Notes under the pieces: generated by a model
The model's database searches: none
What the model saw: the letters and a program-made list of their open reading frames with translations, nothing else
What the model was told of the DNA's origin: nothing
Source: Bacillus sp. V2I10
GTDB lineage: Bacteria; Bacillota; Bacilli; Bacillales; Bacillaceae
Assembly (NCBI RefSeq): GCF_030817055.1
Contig: NZ_JAUSYV010000001.1
Span: 2,814,001 to 2,878,000, forward strand
Reading direction: 5' to 3'
DNA length: 64,000 bases
Translations under genes and position numbers: made by a program
Part shown: piece after piece, positions 16,746-25,497 of the stretch
Position numbering within the stretch: position 1 is the stretch's first letter
How the letters are laid out: each line of letters starts with the position of its first letter

Positions 16746-16759
16746 CGAAACCGCTTTCT
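16746..16759 (+). promoter_or_regulatory. Weak cre-like site before the aldo/keto reductase gene
   Basis: CGAAACCGCTTTCT matches 12 of 14 positions of the CcpA cre consensus TGWAANCGNTNWCA, with both mismatches at the outer edges. It lies 45 bp before the ATG, where carbon catabolite control of the aldo/keto reductase is possible. Confidence 0.3.
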
Positions 16760-16803
16760 TCAACTACTATACAAATGAAAGTAACATTAAGGGAGGAATC
16801 GAA

Positions 16804-17799
16804 ATGACATACAGAGCAAGTTCAGAAAGATATCAATCTATGAAGTACAATCGGTGCGGAAATTCAGGTTTGCTGCTTCCGGCTATTTCCCTTGGGTTAT
16901 GGCACAATTTCGGCGGAGTAGATTCGTTTGAAAATGGCCGCGCTATGCTTCGCCGCGCATTTGATCTCGGGATTACTCATTTTGATCTTGCAAACAATTA
17001 CGGACCTCCGCCTGGATCTGCAGAAGAAATGTTTGGACAAGTTCTGAAAACGGATTTTGCACCATACCGGGATGAATTAATCATTTCCTCAAAAGCAGGA
17101 TATCACATGTGGGAAGGCCCATATGGTGAATGGGGTTCAAAAAAATATTTGATTGCTAGCTTAGATCAAAGCTTAAAACGAATGGGTCTGGACTATGTAG
17201 ATATTTTCTATTCCCACCGTCCTGATCCAAATACACCTCTTGAAGAAACAATGGGGGCGTTAGATCAAATCGTGCGTCAGGGAAAAGCTTTATACGTTGG
17301 AATTTCAAGCTACACGGCTGAGCAAACGGAAGAAGCAGTAAAAATTTTAAACCGTCTCGGCACACCGCTGCTCATCCATCAGCCAAGTTATTCGATGCTG
17401 AACCGGTGGATTGAAAATGGCCTCCAGGATGTTCTTCAGGAAAATCGGATAGGCTCAATTGCCTTTTGTCCTCTGGAACAGGGCTTATTAACAAGCAAAT
17501 ATTTATCTGGAGTTCCTGCTGATTCAAGAGCTGCCAAAACAACTGGCGCCCTTAATGAAGACCGTGTGACTGAAGAAATGGTACATAAAATCAAAAAGCT
17601 GAATGAGATTGCAGCAGACCGCGGCCAGAACCTTGCCCAAATGGCATTGTCATGGGTTTTGAGAAAAGGACGCGTGACCTCAGCACTTATTGGGGCAAGC
17701 AGAGTAAGCCAGATCGAAGAGAATGTTGCTGCGCTGAATCATCTTGAGTTTACTGCGGCTGAGCTTGATAGAATTGAAGATATATTGGCCGATAAATAA
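16804..17799 (+). CDS. Aldo/keto reductase, YghZ-like (L-glyceraldehyde 3-phosphate reductase type)
   Basis: A 331-residue (alpha/beta)8 barrel with the AKR tetrad: Asp and Tyr in FDLANNYGPPPGSAEE, Lys in ISSKAGYHMW, His in FYSHRPDPNTP. The GPPPGSAEE and HMWEGPYGEWGSKKYL segments are characteristic of the YghZ/AKR14 group, which reduces L-glyceraldehyde 3-phosphate and methylglyoxal. GGGAGG precedes the ATG. The gene stands alone between terminators, consistent with a detoxification role. Confidence 0.85.
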   Translation: MTYRASSERYQSMKYNRCGNSGLLLPAISLGLWHNFGGVDSFENGRAMLRRAFDLGITHFDLANNYGPPPGSAEEMFGQVLKTDFAPYRDELIISSKAGYHMWEGPYGEWGSKKYLIASLDQSLKRMGLDYVDIFYSHRPDPNTPLEETMGALDQIVRQGKALYVGISSYTAEQTEEAVKILNRLGTPLLIHQPSYSMLNRWIENGLQDVLQENRIGSIAFCPLEQGLLTSKYLSGVPADSRAAKTTGALNEDRVTEEMVHKIKKLNEIAADRGQNLAQMALSWVLRKGRVTSALIGASRVSQIEENVAALNHLEFTAAELDRIEDILADK

Positions 17800-17804
17800 A
17801 GGAC

Positions 17805-17829
17805 AAGTCTTGCTTTTTAAGCAAGGCTT
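17805..17829 (+). terminator. Terminator after aldo/keto reductase gene
   Basis: 11-bp arms (17805-17815 and 17819-17829) with one G:U pair, a short loop and a T-run. Confidence 0.8.
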
Positions 17830-18727
17830 TTTTTATTGGTAGGAAATAATAAAATAATCTATTCCTAGATAATTGTTCAATAATATGTTGGGATTAAAAT
17901 AGGGGGAATGATAGTGTATGAAGTCTAATTCTTAAAGACTTTTTTCTGGGTATTGGGATATGAAATCTGAACCTTACCCCTCTTCTTATCGTGCTAAAAT
18001 ACTAGAAACTGTTCAAAAAGCCACTTGTTGTGGAACAAGTGGCTTGGGCCATGCTAAATAGAGCGTTTATGTTGTGTCGGAGAACCCAGGTTCTTTTTGG
18101 CCGTAATTAAGTCGCTATGCTCCGGAAAAAGTGCATCAAAACGTGAATGGAGAAGAAAAAGGGTTTCTTGGAAGAAAAAAGTGCATCAAAGCGGTTAATG
18201 GAGCAGAAAGAGTGCATCAGTGAATATAAAACTGCGTCAAAGCGGGTGAATGGAGCAGAAAGAGTGCATCAGTGAATATAAAGGTGCATAAAAAGGATGA
18301 ATGGTGCAAAAAAGTCGATCTCCTCCCTGAAAAAAGTACATCATAGAATATCAACAAATCCTCAAAATCCACTTTTTTCAGTGAAACTTTAATAATCAGC
18401 TAAAAGTATGCCAGCGGCCGCTGTTGCGTCTGATAAGATTTTTAAGAAATAAGAAATATAATAGTTTGTCATTGTTGTCTAGCTCCATCGTTCAACTCCT
18501 TGGCCAGTACAAATCCGTCAAAAAAGTCAAGCCGGACCTTTCTGCCGGATTCTTCTCTTTCTGTCAGGGCTAAACTGCACTTGCGCTTTTCTTATGAAAT
18601 CTAGTCTTATTGATTCAAATCAAAAAATTGTGGCGAGAAAAAGAGGACTTTTCCTTTTTAAGACTAATTAGTGATTATAATGACAGCATTTTTATAACAA
18701 CTAATATATGAAAGCTGGTGATCTGTG
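17830..18727. other. 900-bp region without a credible gene
   Basis: All frames are short. It holds a 10-bp hairpin near 18018-18043 (GCCACTTGTT/AACAAGTGGC) without a T-tract, the degenerate tandem repeat at 18126-18330, and a TATAAT at 18675-18680 that may belong to the Gfo/Idh/MocA gene promoter. No protein-like remnant was recognised. Confidence 0.5.
18126..18330. repeat. Degenerate tandem repeat, unit about 50 bp
   Basis: Four diverged copies of a unit built from AGTGCATCAAAGCG, TGAATGGAGCAGAAA and GAGTGCATCAGTGAATATAA. The two central copies (about 18180-18228 and 18229-18279) are nearly identical over about 45 bp; the outer ones are decayed. It is noncoding in all frames. It looks like a fragment of a dispersed intergenic repeat rather than CRISPR, because there are no unique spacers. 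Confidence 0.75.
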
Positions 18728-19873
18728 ATGAAAGAGATTCGAGTTGGAATGATTGGGTATAAGTTTATGGGAAAAGCTCACAGTCTCGCTTATCGGAATG
18801 TTCCATTCTTTTTTCCGGGAGCAGCAAGGCCTGTACTCAAGGCAATTGCCGGGCGCAGTGAAGAGAGTGTTAAGAAGGCAGCTGATGAGCTCGGCTTTGA
18901 AAGCTATGAAACAGATTGGCGAAAAATAATAGAAAGAGATGATATTGATTTAATTGATATTGTCACTCCAAATAATTCTCATGCAGAAATAGCAATTGCA
19001 GCAGCCGAAGCCGGAAAACATATAATATGTGAAAAGCCTTTAGCATTAAATGTTGATCAGGCTGAAAGGATGCTTGAAGCAGCGACCCGAAATAAGGTCA
19101 TTCATATGATCTCGCATAATTACCGGTTTGCTCCAGCTGTTCAATATGCGAAGAAGTTGATTCAGCAGGGCAGGCTTGGGCGTATCTATCATGTTCGTGC
19201 AACGTATCTTCAGGACTGGATTATGGATCCTGATTTCCCGATTGCATGGAGATTAAAAAAAGAGGTCACTGGGTCTGGGGCTTTGGGTGATATCGGGGCA
19301 CATATCATTGATCTGTCAAGATTTCTAGTTGGTGAGATTTCAGAGGTAGTTGGTGCAATGGAGACATTTATAAAAGAGCGGTCGATTGAAGGGGAAGCAG
19401 GGAAAAAAGGGAAGGTTGATGTAGACGATGCTGCTTCTTTCATCGCAAAATTTGAAAATGGAGCAATGGGAGTATTTGAAGCAACTCGTTTTGCAGCAGG
19501 AAATAGAAATCGTAATTGTTTTGAGATCAATGCTGAGTTTGGATCCATCAAATGGGATCTTGAGAACATGAACAATTTGCATGTGTACTTAAGTGAAGAT
19601 GACAAAGGCCTGCAGGGCTTTAGGGTCATTAACTGTACGGAAGAAGAGCACCCTTATGCCCATGCATACTGGCCCGCAGGTCATATTATAGGATATGAAC
19701 ATACATTTGTGAACTTAATATCTGAATTGATGAAAGCGATTTCAAACGATGAACATAAACAGCCTAATTTTTATGATGGCTTGCAGAATCAGCTCATTCT
19801 TGATGCTATTGAGCGTTCATCTAATGAAAAGAAATGGATTTCCATTCCAAAGAAAATTGAACTATTGAGCTAA
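18728..19873 (+). CDS. Gfo/Idh/MocA family oxidoreductase
   Basis: From the ATG at 18728 the protein has 381 residues. The Rossmann motif GMIGYKFMGKAHSLAY binds NAD(P), and ICEKPLAL is the conserved catalytic/cofactor box of the family. HIIDLSRFL supplies the usual His. Such enzymes oxidise or reduce sugars, inositols or their derivatives. A GntR/LacI-hybrid regulator follows after a terminator and may control it. No sugar transporter is nearby, so the substrate stays open. Confidence 0.85.
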   Translation: MKEIRVGMIGYKFMGKAHSLAYRNVPFFFPGAARPVLKAIAGRSEESVKKAADELGFESYETDWRKIIERDDIDLIDIVTPNNSHAEIAIAAAEAGKHIICEKPLALNVDQAERMLEAATRNKVIHMISHNYRFAPAVQYAKKLIQQGRLGRIYHVRATYLQDWIMDPDFPIAWRLKKEVTGSGALGDIGAHIIDLSRFLVGEISEVVGAMETFIKERSIEGEAGKKGKVDVDDAASFIAKFENGAMGVFEATRFAAGNRNRNCFEINAEFGSIKWDLENMNNLHVYLSEDDKGLQGFRVINCTEEEHPYAHAYWPAGHIIGYEHTFVNLISELMKAISNDEHKQPNFYDGLQNQLILDAIERSSNEKKWISIPKKIELLS

Positions 19874-19892
19874 AGCGGGAGGAATCCTGCTT
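19873..19892 (+). terminator. Terminator after Gfo/Idh/MocA gene
   Basis: AAGCGGGA and TCCTGCTT (one G:U pair) around a GGAA loop, followed by T7. Confidence 0.75.
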
Positions 19893-20017
19893 TTTTTATG
19901 TTTTTTTGAGGTTTTTCTTTAAATAATGCATGAATATACTTATTTATCATACAAAACACTTTTCTGTAGAAGAAATAGTTGTTATATTGAATATATCAAC
20001 CGTTGAAAGGTGACGCT

Positions 20018-21154
20018 ATGACAACTTTTAATCCTCTTTACCTAAAAGTGTATAATTTACTGTTAAACCAAATTAAGAGCGGAAAATTAAAGCAGGGAGA
20101 TAAGGTTCCTTCTGAAAAAGAGCTTGCAGATCAATTTGAAGTAAGCCGTATTACCTCCAAAAAAGCATTGGATCTTCTCTCAGAAGAAAACTATATAGAA
20201 AGAATTCAAGGGAAGGGTTCATTTGTTATTCATCCTGACACTACTATTGATGCTGCTAATTCTGCAAAGCAGGATAGTTCAAAATGCCATTTAATCGGAT
20301 TTATTCTGCCGGGTTTTGATGAGAGCTATGGAATAGAACTTGTAAAGGGGATTGAAAAGAGATGCAGTGAACTTGGTTTTACGATTCTTTTGAAACTCAG
20401 CTATGGAAGGAAGGAAATTGAGGAACAGGCAGTGAATGATTTCCTGGATATGGGAGCTGAAGGTTTGATTGTCTTTCCGGTACACGGAGAGCATGTAAAT
20501 AATAAACTTCTTGAGCTGGTTTCAAAGAATTTTCCCGTCGTTTTGATTGATCGATTCATAAAAGGAATTCCTGCATCGTTTGTATGTACTGATCACAGAA
20601 AAGCAACGGTAGAGTTAACGAATCATTTAATTAAAATGGGACACAGAGAAATCGGGTTCATTACTCCTCCTTCAGAGGGAACGACAGCTATTGAGGAGAG
20701 AGTGATGGGTTTTCATATTGCCCATTCTGAACAAGGCGTGAAGCTAAATAGAGACTATATCTTGACTGAAATTAAAAATAGTATGCCAATAAACGAAATA
20801 ACAGATTCACACGTTTTTAAAGAGGACAGCATGATTTTAGACAATTTCCTGGAAAAACATCACAATATAACAGCCATAGTAGCCTGCGAACATTCTATTG
20901 GAGAACAAGTTGCAGCTGGGTTATCGAGGCTTGGAAGGCGAATGCCGGATGAGGTGTCTGTAGTTTGTTTTGATTCGCCGAAGAATTCGAGAATTCAATT
21001 TACTCATATTAAACAGGATGAACAAAGTATTGCTATTAAAGCGGTAAATCTTCTGAAAGAAAAAATGCTGGATTCAGACTTTGCTGTGCAGCAGATATTT
21101 ATTCCTCACACGATTATTGAAGGAGAAACAACGAAAGCTTTTTCTATGAAATAG
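20018..21154 (+). CDS. GntR-type regulator with LacI-like sugar-binding domain (AraR-like)
   Basis: From the ATG at 20018 the protein has 378 residues. The N-terminal GntR winged helix (LADQFEVSRITSKKALDLLSEENYIERIQGKGSFV) is followed by a periplasmic-binding-protein-like domain (LIGFILPGFDESYGIELVKGIEK through PDEVSVVCFDSP). This is the architecture of AraR, which responds to a sugar. It lies just downstream of the Gfo/Idh/MocA gene and probably controls it. The inducer cannot be inferred. Confidence 0.85.
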   Translation: MTTFNPLYLKVYNLLLNQIKSGKLKQGDKVPSEKELADQFEVSRITSKKALDLLSEENYIERIQGKGSFVIHPDTTIDAANSAKQDSSKCHLIGFILPGFDESYGIELVKGIEKRCSELGFTILLKLSYGRKEIEEQAVNDFLDMGAEGLIVFPVHGEHVNNKLLELVSKNFPVVLIDRFIKGIPASFVCTDHRKATVELTNHLIKMGHREIGFITPPSEGTTAIEERVMGFHIAHSEQGVKLNRDYILTEIKNSMPINEITDSHVFKEDSMILDNFLEKHHNITAIVACEHSIGEQVAAGLSRLGRRMPDEVSVVCFDSPKNSRIQFTHIKQDEQSIAIKAVNLLKEKMLDSDFAVQQIFIPHTIIEGETTKAFSMK

Positions 21155-21172
21155 GTCTGAATAATCAGGCCT
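21153..21172 (+). terminator. Terminator after the GntR/LacI-hybrid gene
   Basis: AGGTCTGA (21153-21160) and TCAGGCCT (21165-21172) with an ATAA loop and a T6 tail. Confidence 0.8.
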
Positions 21173-21306
21173 TTTTTATTTATTTTTAAAAATTCTGAAA
21201 AATATATTGACTTACAATTTCCGAAGCTATTAATATAGTAGTTTAAAGAAGAGGGAGGCTTTCTGCCTCTTTTTGCTGTGCAAAAAAGTTTCGGTCAAAG
21301 GCGGGT

Positions 21307-21327
21307 CCTCTTTCGATCTTAAAGAGG
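21307..21327 (+). promoter_or_regulatory. Hairpin sequestering the ribosome site of the mph-like pseudogene
   Basis: CCTCTTT (21307-21313) pairs perfectly with AAAGAGG (21321-21327). The right arm contains the Shine-Dalgarno AGAGGAG before the ATG at 21339. A second small stem, GAGGC/GCCTC, followed by T5 lies at 21256-21275. This layout is typical of translation attenuation of macrolide-resistance genes. No convincing leader peptide was found. Confidence 0.5.
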
Positions 21328-21338
21328 AGAGATAACGA

Positions 21339-21898
21339 ATGACTGTTGATATATTAAAGCTTGCACGTAAGAATGGTTTAAACCTTATTGAAGAAACGGC
21401 CGTATTGAATGAGTCAGGAATGGATTTTCAGGTCTTATTTGCAGAAGATGAGAGAGGCGTTTCGTGGGTTCTCAGAAAGCCGAGACGTCCTGATGTTATT
21501 CAAAGAGGTGGTAATGAAGGGAAAGTTTTGAATTTAGTTCAAAAACACCTCCCTGTGAGTGTGCCAGAGTGGAAATTAAATACCCCTGAATTAATTGCCT
21601 ATCCGACGGTTCCGGGAATCCAGACTGGTTCGATTGATATGAACATTCGTAACTATGTCTTTAATATAAACACCGAAAACCTTGGAAGGATTTTGTCTTG
21701 TTTGCTACTATCTTTGGAGAAAAAGAACTCGGCAATTTACTGGGAGAGTATGAAAAATCCGGCGGTAAAGTATGGCCAAAAATGAGAGAGCATATTATGG
21801 AATATAAGGCTGCCTATGGCATCGATATTGCTGAGTTTGCTTTAACCACTGGGGCAGAGGAGCATTATATTATGGCCAAACAGGCATTGGGTTTATAA
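21339..21898 (+). pseudogene. Macrolide 2'-phosphotransferase gene, internally deleted
   Basis: The N-terminal 115 or so codons (ESGMDFQVLFAEDERGVSWVLRKPRRPDV, LPVSVPEWKLNTPELIAYP) match Mph-type macrolide phosphotransferases. The frame then shifts after ENLGRIL. A second frame from about 21698 supplies the family C-terminus (GGKVWPKMREHIMEY, DIAEFALTTGAEEHYIMAKQAL). About 120 central residues, including the catalytic HGD loop, are missing, so no active enzyme can be made. Family identity is from memory of Mph proteins. Confidence 0.8.
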
Positions 21899-21909
21899 AA
21901 AATTATTTC

Positions 21910-21944
21910 TGGCGGTCTGCATAACAGCAGGCTGCTTTTTTATG
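21910..21944 (+). terminator. Terminator after the mph-like remnant
   Basis: GCGGTCTGC and GCAGGCTGC pair with G:U wobble around ATAACA, followed by T6. Confidence 0.6.
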
Positions 21945-22070
21945 CTGATTTTTATATTTATTCAGTAAATTCTAAAAATTAATTGAAAAATGTAATTCAT
22001 AATGTTTAAATGTAACTATAACAGATCACTTGTCAGATATGTGATGTCTGAAAAGAAAGGCTGTGAATAG

Positions 22071-22781
22071 GTGCTAATTGAAAAAATTTCAACAAAGAAA
22101 GTTTCAGATACGGTCAGCGAGCAAATCGAGAAAATGATTTTAGACGGCTCGATACCTGCAGGCGAGAAGCTTCCATCAGTAAGAGAGCTTTGCGAGAAGT
22201 TTGGAGTAGGACGATCAGCCGTACGCGATGCCATCACTGTTTTAAAAGGAAAAGGCCTTGTAAAAGTGAAACAGGGCGAGGGAACGTACGTCAGCAAGTT
22301 TGACTCCTCAAAGATTTTCAACAAAGCTGTCATGCTTCCAAATGCGAATGATATTACTGAGCTTTTTCAAGTAAGAAAAATCGTCGAAACTGGCATGGCT
22401 GAAATGGCTGCATGTAATCGCTCTGAAAAAGATCTTACGCTAATGAAAAAGATCTTAACAACTCAGACAGATGCCCCCTGGGAAGATGATTATCAGTTTC
22501 ACTTATCGATTGCAAAAGCAACCGGAAACTCGCTGCTGATTCAGTTTGTACAAGTTATTTCCACCACGATTAAACATGCAATGATTGATTTTCACCAATT
22601 TATCAAAAGTGATTCTGAGGCGATAGAAACCATTGCAGAACACCATGAGCGCATCTTCGAAAGCATTTCTTCCGGAACGCCCAATCTATCAAACGAATAC
22701 ATGCTGCAGCATTTAACGTTCGTAGAATCTATCCTTCACAAGAGTCTTCAGCAGAACAGCCTGAATTTTTTTGAAAATTAA
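22071..22781 (+). CDS. FadR/GntR family regulator of the glycolate cluster
   Basis: A 236-residue protein with an N-terminal GntR winged helix (LPSVRELCEKFGVGRSAVRDAITVLKGKGLVKVKQGEGTYV) and an FCD ligand domain (FQVRKIVETGMAEMAA, FHLSIAKATGN, EHHERIFESI). GlcC, LldR and LutR belong to this group and respond to glycolate or lactate. It starts with GTG. It sits immediately before the oxidase genes, and two sites matching the GntR-type TNGTNNNACNA core lie before glcE and glcB. The inferred role is glycolate-responsive control. Confidence 0.8.
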   Translation: MLIEKISTKKVSDTVSEQIEKMILDGSIPAGEKLPSVRELCEKFGVGRSAVRDAITVLKGKGLVKVKQGEGTYVSKFDSSKIFNKAVMLPNANDITELFQVRKIVETGMAEMAACNRSEKDLTLMKKILTTQTDAPWEDDYQFHLSIAKATGNSLLIQFVQVISTTIKHAMIDFHQFIKSDSEAIETIAEHHERIFESISSGTPNLSNEYMLQHLTFVESILHKSLQQNSLNFFEN

Positions 22782-22790
22782 ACGAAACGT

Positions 22791-22809
22791 TGTTTGGTAT
22801 TACAAAACA
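22791..22809 (+). promoter_or_regulatory. Operator-like site A upstream of glcE
   Basis: TGTTTGGTATTACAAAACA contains an exact TNGTNNNACNA core (TGGTATTACAA) and TGTTT/..AAACA-type ends. It lies between the regulator stop and the glcE ribosome site. A second copy with 17 of 19 positions identical, in inverse orientation, lies before malate synthase at 27034-27052. Confidence 0.6.
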
Positions 22810-22824
22810 AATGGAGGTGGGGTT

Positions 22825-24132
22825 TTGATACTGACAGAATTAATCTCTCTTTTACCTGAAGAAAAAGTAAAAACAGAGGGACAGGCAAATCACTTGCTTG
22901 GGAATAATGGCAAAATGACTGTTTTTCCGACTACAGAAGAGGAAATCATACAAGTCCTTAAATTTGCAGATCAGAATGGCAAAAAAGTTTCCATAATCGG
23001 CGGCGGGACAAAGCGCGGTTTTGGAGGATTGACAGAATATGCTGATATCCAATTATCCATGGCTCATTACAGCGGTATTACAGAGCATACTCCCGGTGAT
23101 ATGACAGTAACCGTAAAAGCAGGGACAACATTTAAAGAATTGCAGGATTATTTAGCAAAGCATCAGCAGAAAGTTTCACTCGATCCAGCTTGGCCGGAGT
23201 ATTCAACTATTGGAGGAATTATCGCTTCAAATGAAAGCGGTCCCAAACGGCTTGGATATGGATCAGCACGAGATTCAGTTATTGGTCTTAGAATCGTTTA
23301 TCCTGATGGACGCGTTATTCGCTCTGGCGGAAAAGTGGTAAAAAACGTTGCTGGCTACGATATGAATAAGCTTTTTATAGGATCAATGGGCACGCTTGGA
23401 GTTGTGACGGAGATAACTTTAAAGCTTAGGCCGATCCCAAAATACGAAAGTCTTATTCTTTTATCTTTTCCCATTGAACTTCAGGAAGAAATAAGGCTGT
23501 TTGTGATTAAACTGCTGGATTCCATGATGGAGCCCATTGCTTTAGAATTGCTGAGCCCTGCCTTATCTAAACGTTTAACAAATCACGATATGTATACGCT
23601 TGCAATCAGTTTTGAGGATTTCGAGCCATCAGTCCGCTATCAGGAAGAATTTATTAAAAGCATTGTGCCTGCGGATTCACTGTTTTCTCTCTTGCCCCAA
23701 GCGGAAGCTGAATTGTTTTGGGATGCGTTTTACAAGACAGCGCCTAATGGTGTTACCTCAAAGCCTGGTTCTATTACGGAAGCTTGCTTAAAAATAGGCG
23801 TAAAAAACATGGATATTTTCCAAATTTTGAAGGAATGTGCCGATTTGCACAAGACGGCGTCTATTGAAGCTCATGGCGGATTAGGACACGGATTATGCCA
23901 AGTCATCCTGAAGGGAAGCAGCAATGACGTCATGAATGCAATTGAGCGTATACAGCAAGCTGCATCTCAATTGGGAGGCTATACAATCATTAAGCATCTG
24001 CCTTACGCATTGCGTCACAAAACGGAAGTATGGGGAGAAAAGCCATCTTGCTTCTTTCTGATTCAAGGAATTAAAACCGCAATTGATCCACATTCAGTCC
24101 TGAATTACAAACGTTACTTGGGAGGGATTTAA
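22825..24132 (+). CDS. glcE: Glycolate oxidase subunit GlcE (FAD-binding)
   Basis: From TTG 22825, just after GGAGGTGGGG, the protein has 435 residues; the earlier TTG at 22771 overlaps the regulator gene and has no ribosome site. A FAD_binding_4 domain shows SIIGGGTKRGFGG and IGGIIASNESGPKRLGYGSARD. GGKVVKNVAGYDMNKLFIGSMGTLGVVTEIT is typical of GlcE. It is one of three subunits of the membrane-associated glycolate dehydrogenase. The next gene starts one base after its stop. Confidence 0.85.
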   Translation: MILTELISLLPEEKVKTEGQANHLLGNNGKMTVFPTTEEEIIQVLKFADQNGKKVSIIGGGTKRGFGGLTEYADIQLSMAHYSGITEHTPGDMTVTVKAGTTFKELQDYLAKHQQKVSLDPAWPEYSTIGGIIASNESGPKRLGYGSARDSVIGLRIVYPDGRVIRSGGKVVKNVAGYDMNKLFIGSMGTLGVVTEITLKLRPIPKYESLILLSFPIELQEEIRLFVIKLLDSMMEPIALELLSPALSKRLTNHDMYTLAISFEDFEPSVRYQEEFIKSIVPADSLFSLLPQAEAELFWDAFYKTAPNGVTSKPGSITEACLKIGVKNMDIFQILKECADLHKTASIEAHGGLGHGLCQVILKGSSNDVMNAIERIQQAASQLGGYTIIKHLPYALRHKTEVWGEKPSCFFLIQGIKTAIDPHSVLNYKRYLGGI

Positions 24133-25497
24133 GTGAGCATAAGAGAAAGCGACTTAAAGCAAGCATCCCCGGCATGCAAGGAAACAAGTCTCAGCAATTA
24201 TTTATGGAAGGATCATCCGGATGAGAGCAAGTGGGCAGATTGCGTCCATTGCGGCATGTGTCTGGAGTCCTGTCCTACATACGAGATTACCGGTCAGGAG
24301 CAGCATTCTCCGCGAGGCCGGGTGCATTTGATCAAATCAGTCGCAGATGGAAAGCTTCAGGTAAACGAACAATTCATGGATCCTGTCTTCGCCTGTCTTG
24401 ATTGCAGAGCCTGTACGACGGCATGTCCGGCAGATGTTGATGTCGGCGGTCTCATTGAAGAAGCAAGGGGCCAAATCCGTCAGGCTATGCCATTAACAGG
24501 TGTAAAAGGAACCGTAAGCAAACTTTTCTTAAAAGGGCTGTTCCCTTATCAAAACCGTTTGAACACTGTGGGAAGTCTGCTTAAATTTTATCAAAAAAGC
24601 GGAATGCAAAAAGCTGTGCGCAAAACGGGGATGCTGAAGGTCATGCCAAAGCATCTGGCTGAAATGGAAGCTATTATGCCGGAGATCAAGCAGCCGGTCC
24701 GCAAAAAGTACAAAAATCAGACTGTCATTCCGGCACAGGGGGAAACAAAGACTGCAGTATCCTTCCTGACAGGATGCGTAATGGACGTTATGTTCAGTGA
24801 TATCAATGAATCCACAATAAATGTGTTAACAAAGAACGGAAATGAAGTCACGATTCCGCAAACTCAGACATGCTGCGGAGCTCTTCACGTTCATGCCGGA
24901 GACAGAGATACGGGCCGCAAGCTTGCAAAGCAGAACATTGAGGCTTTTAAAGATTCGGATAAAGTCATTGTGAATGCAGCAGGATGCGGATGCATGCTTA
25001 AGGAGTACGGTGAACTGTTCAGAGAAGTAGATACAGAATGGCATGAGAAAGCAGAAGAATTTGCGGCTAAAGTTGTCGATGTTTCCAAATATCTTCATGA
25101 CAACGGCTATGAAAAACCTAAAGCTGAATTAAACACTAGAATCACGTATCACGATGCATGTCACTTGGCACATGGACAGGGAGTGCGCCAGGAGCCGCGC
25201 GATATCTTATTGGATATTCCAGGCGTGGAAATGGTCCATATGCCTAACGCTGACAGATGTTGTGGAAGTGCGGGCATATACAACATAACCAACCCTGAAA
25301 TGGCAGAGGCAGTGCTTGAAAGTAAAATGGAAAATGTTCCGGATGACGTTGAGATGATTTCAATGGGCAACCCCGGCTGCATGCTGCAAATGGCCATGGG
25401 GGTTCAAAAGTACGGAAGAAATCAGAAGGTTGTTCATACTGTGCAGCTGCTGGATTGGGCCTATCAAATGGAAGAAAAAGGAATGGAGGAACTGTAA
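24133..25497 (+). CDS. glcF: Glycolate oxidase iron-sulfur subunit GlcF
   Basis: 454 residues with a GTG start directly after the glcE stop. Two 4Fe-4S motifs, CVHCGMCLESCP and CLDCRACTTACP, lie in the first 110 residues. Two CCG-type cysteine clusters follow (CCGALHVHAG and CCGSAGIYNI, each with an upstream Cys). This is the electron-transfer subunit that passes electrons from flavin to quinone. Its stop TAA overlaps the ATG of glcD, giving tight coupling within the EFD block. Confidence 0.9.
   Translation: MSIRESDLKQASPACKETSLSNYLWKDHPDESKWADCVHCGMCLESCPTYEITGQEQHSPRGRVHLIKSVADGKLQVNEQFMDPVFACLDCRACTTACPADVDVGGLIEEARGQIRQAMPLTGVKGTVSKLFLKGLFPYQNRLNTVGSLLKFYQKSGMQKAVRKTGMLKVMPKHLAEMEAIMPEIKQPVRKKYKNQTVIPAQGETKTAVSFLTGCVMDVMFSDINESTINVLTKNGNEVTIPQTQTCCGALHVHAGDRDTGRKLAKQNIEAFKDSDKVIVNAAGCGCMLKEYGELFREVDTEWHEKAEEFAAKVVDVSKYLHDNGYEKPKAELNTRITYHDACHLAHGQGVRQEPRDILLDIPGVEMVHMPNADRCCGSAGIYNITNPEMAEAVLESKMENVPDDVEMISMGNPGCMLQMAMGVQKYGRNQKVVHTVQLLDWAYQMEEKGMEEL

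Noticed and set aside
18126..18330. CRISPR array
   Set aside because: Repeat units are diverged and contiguous with no unique spacers of constant length, and no cas genes are near.
19210..19629. 139-codon antisense frame inside the Gfo/Idh/MocA gene
   Set aside because: It is a shadow of a strongly supported gene, with Ser/Pro-rich codon artefacts and no ribosome site.
22771..22824. Upstream TTG start for glcE
   Set aside because: It lies within the regulator gene and contains operator site A; TTG 22825 directly follows GGAGGTGGGG.
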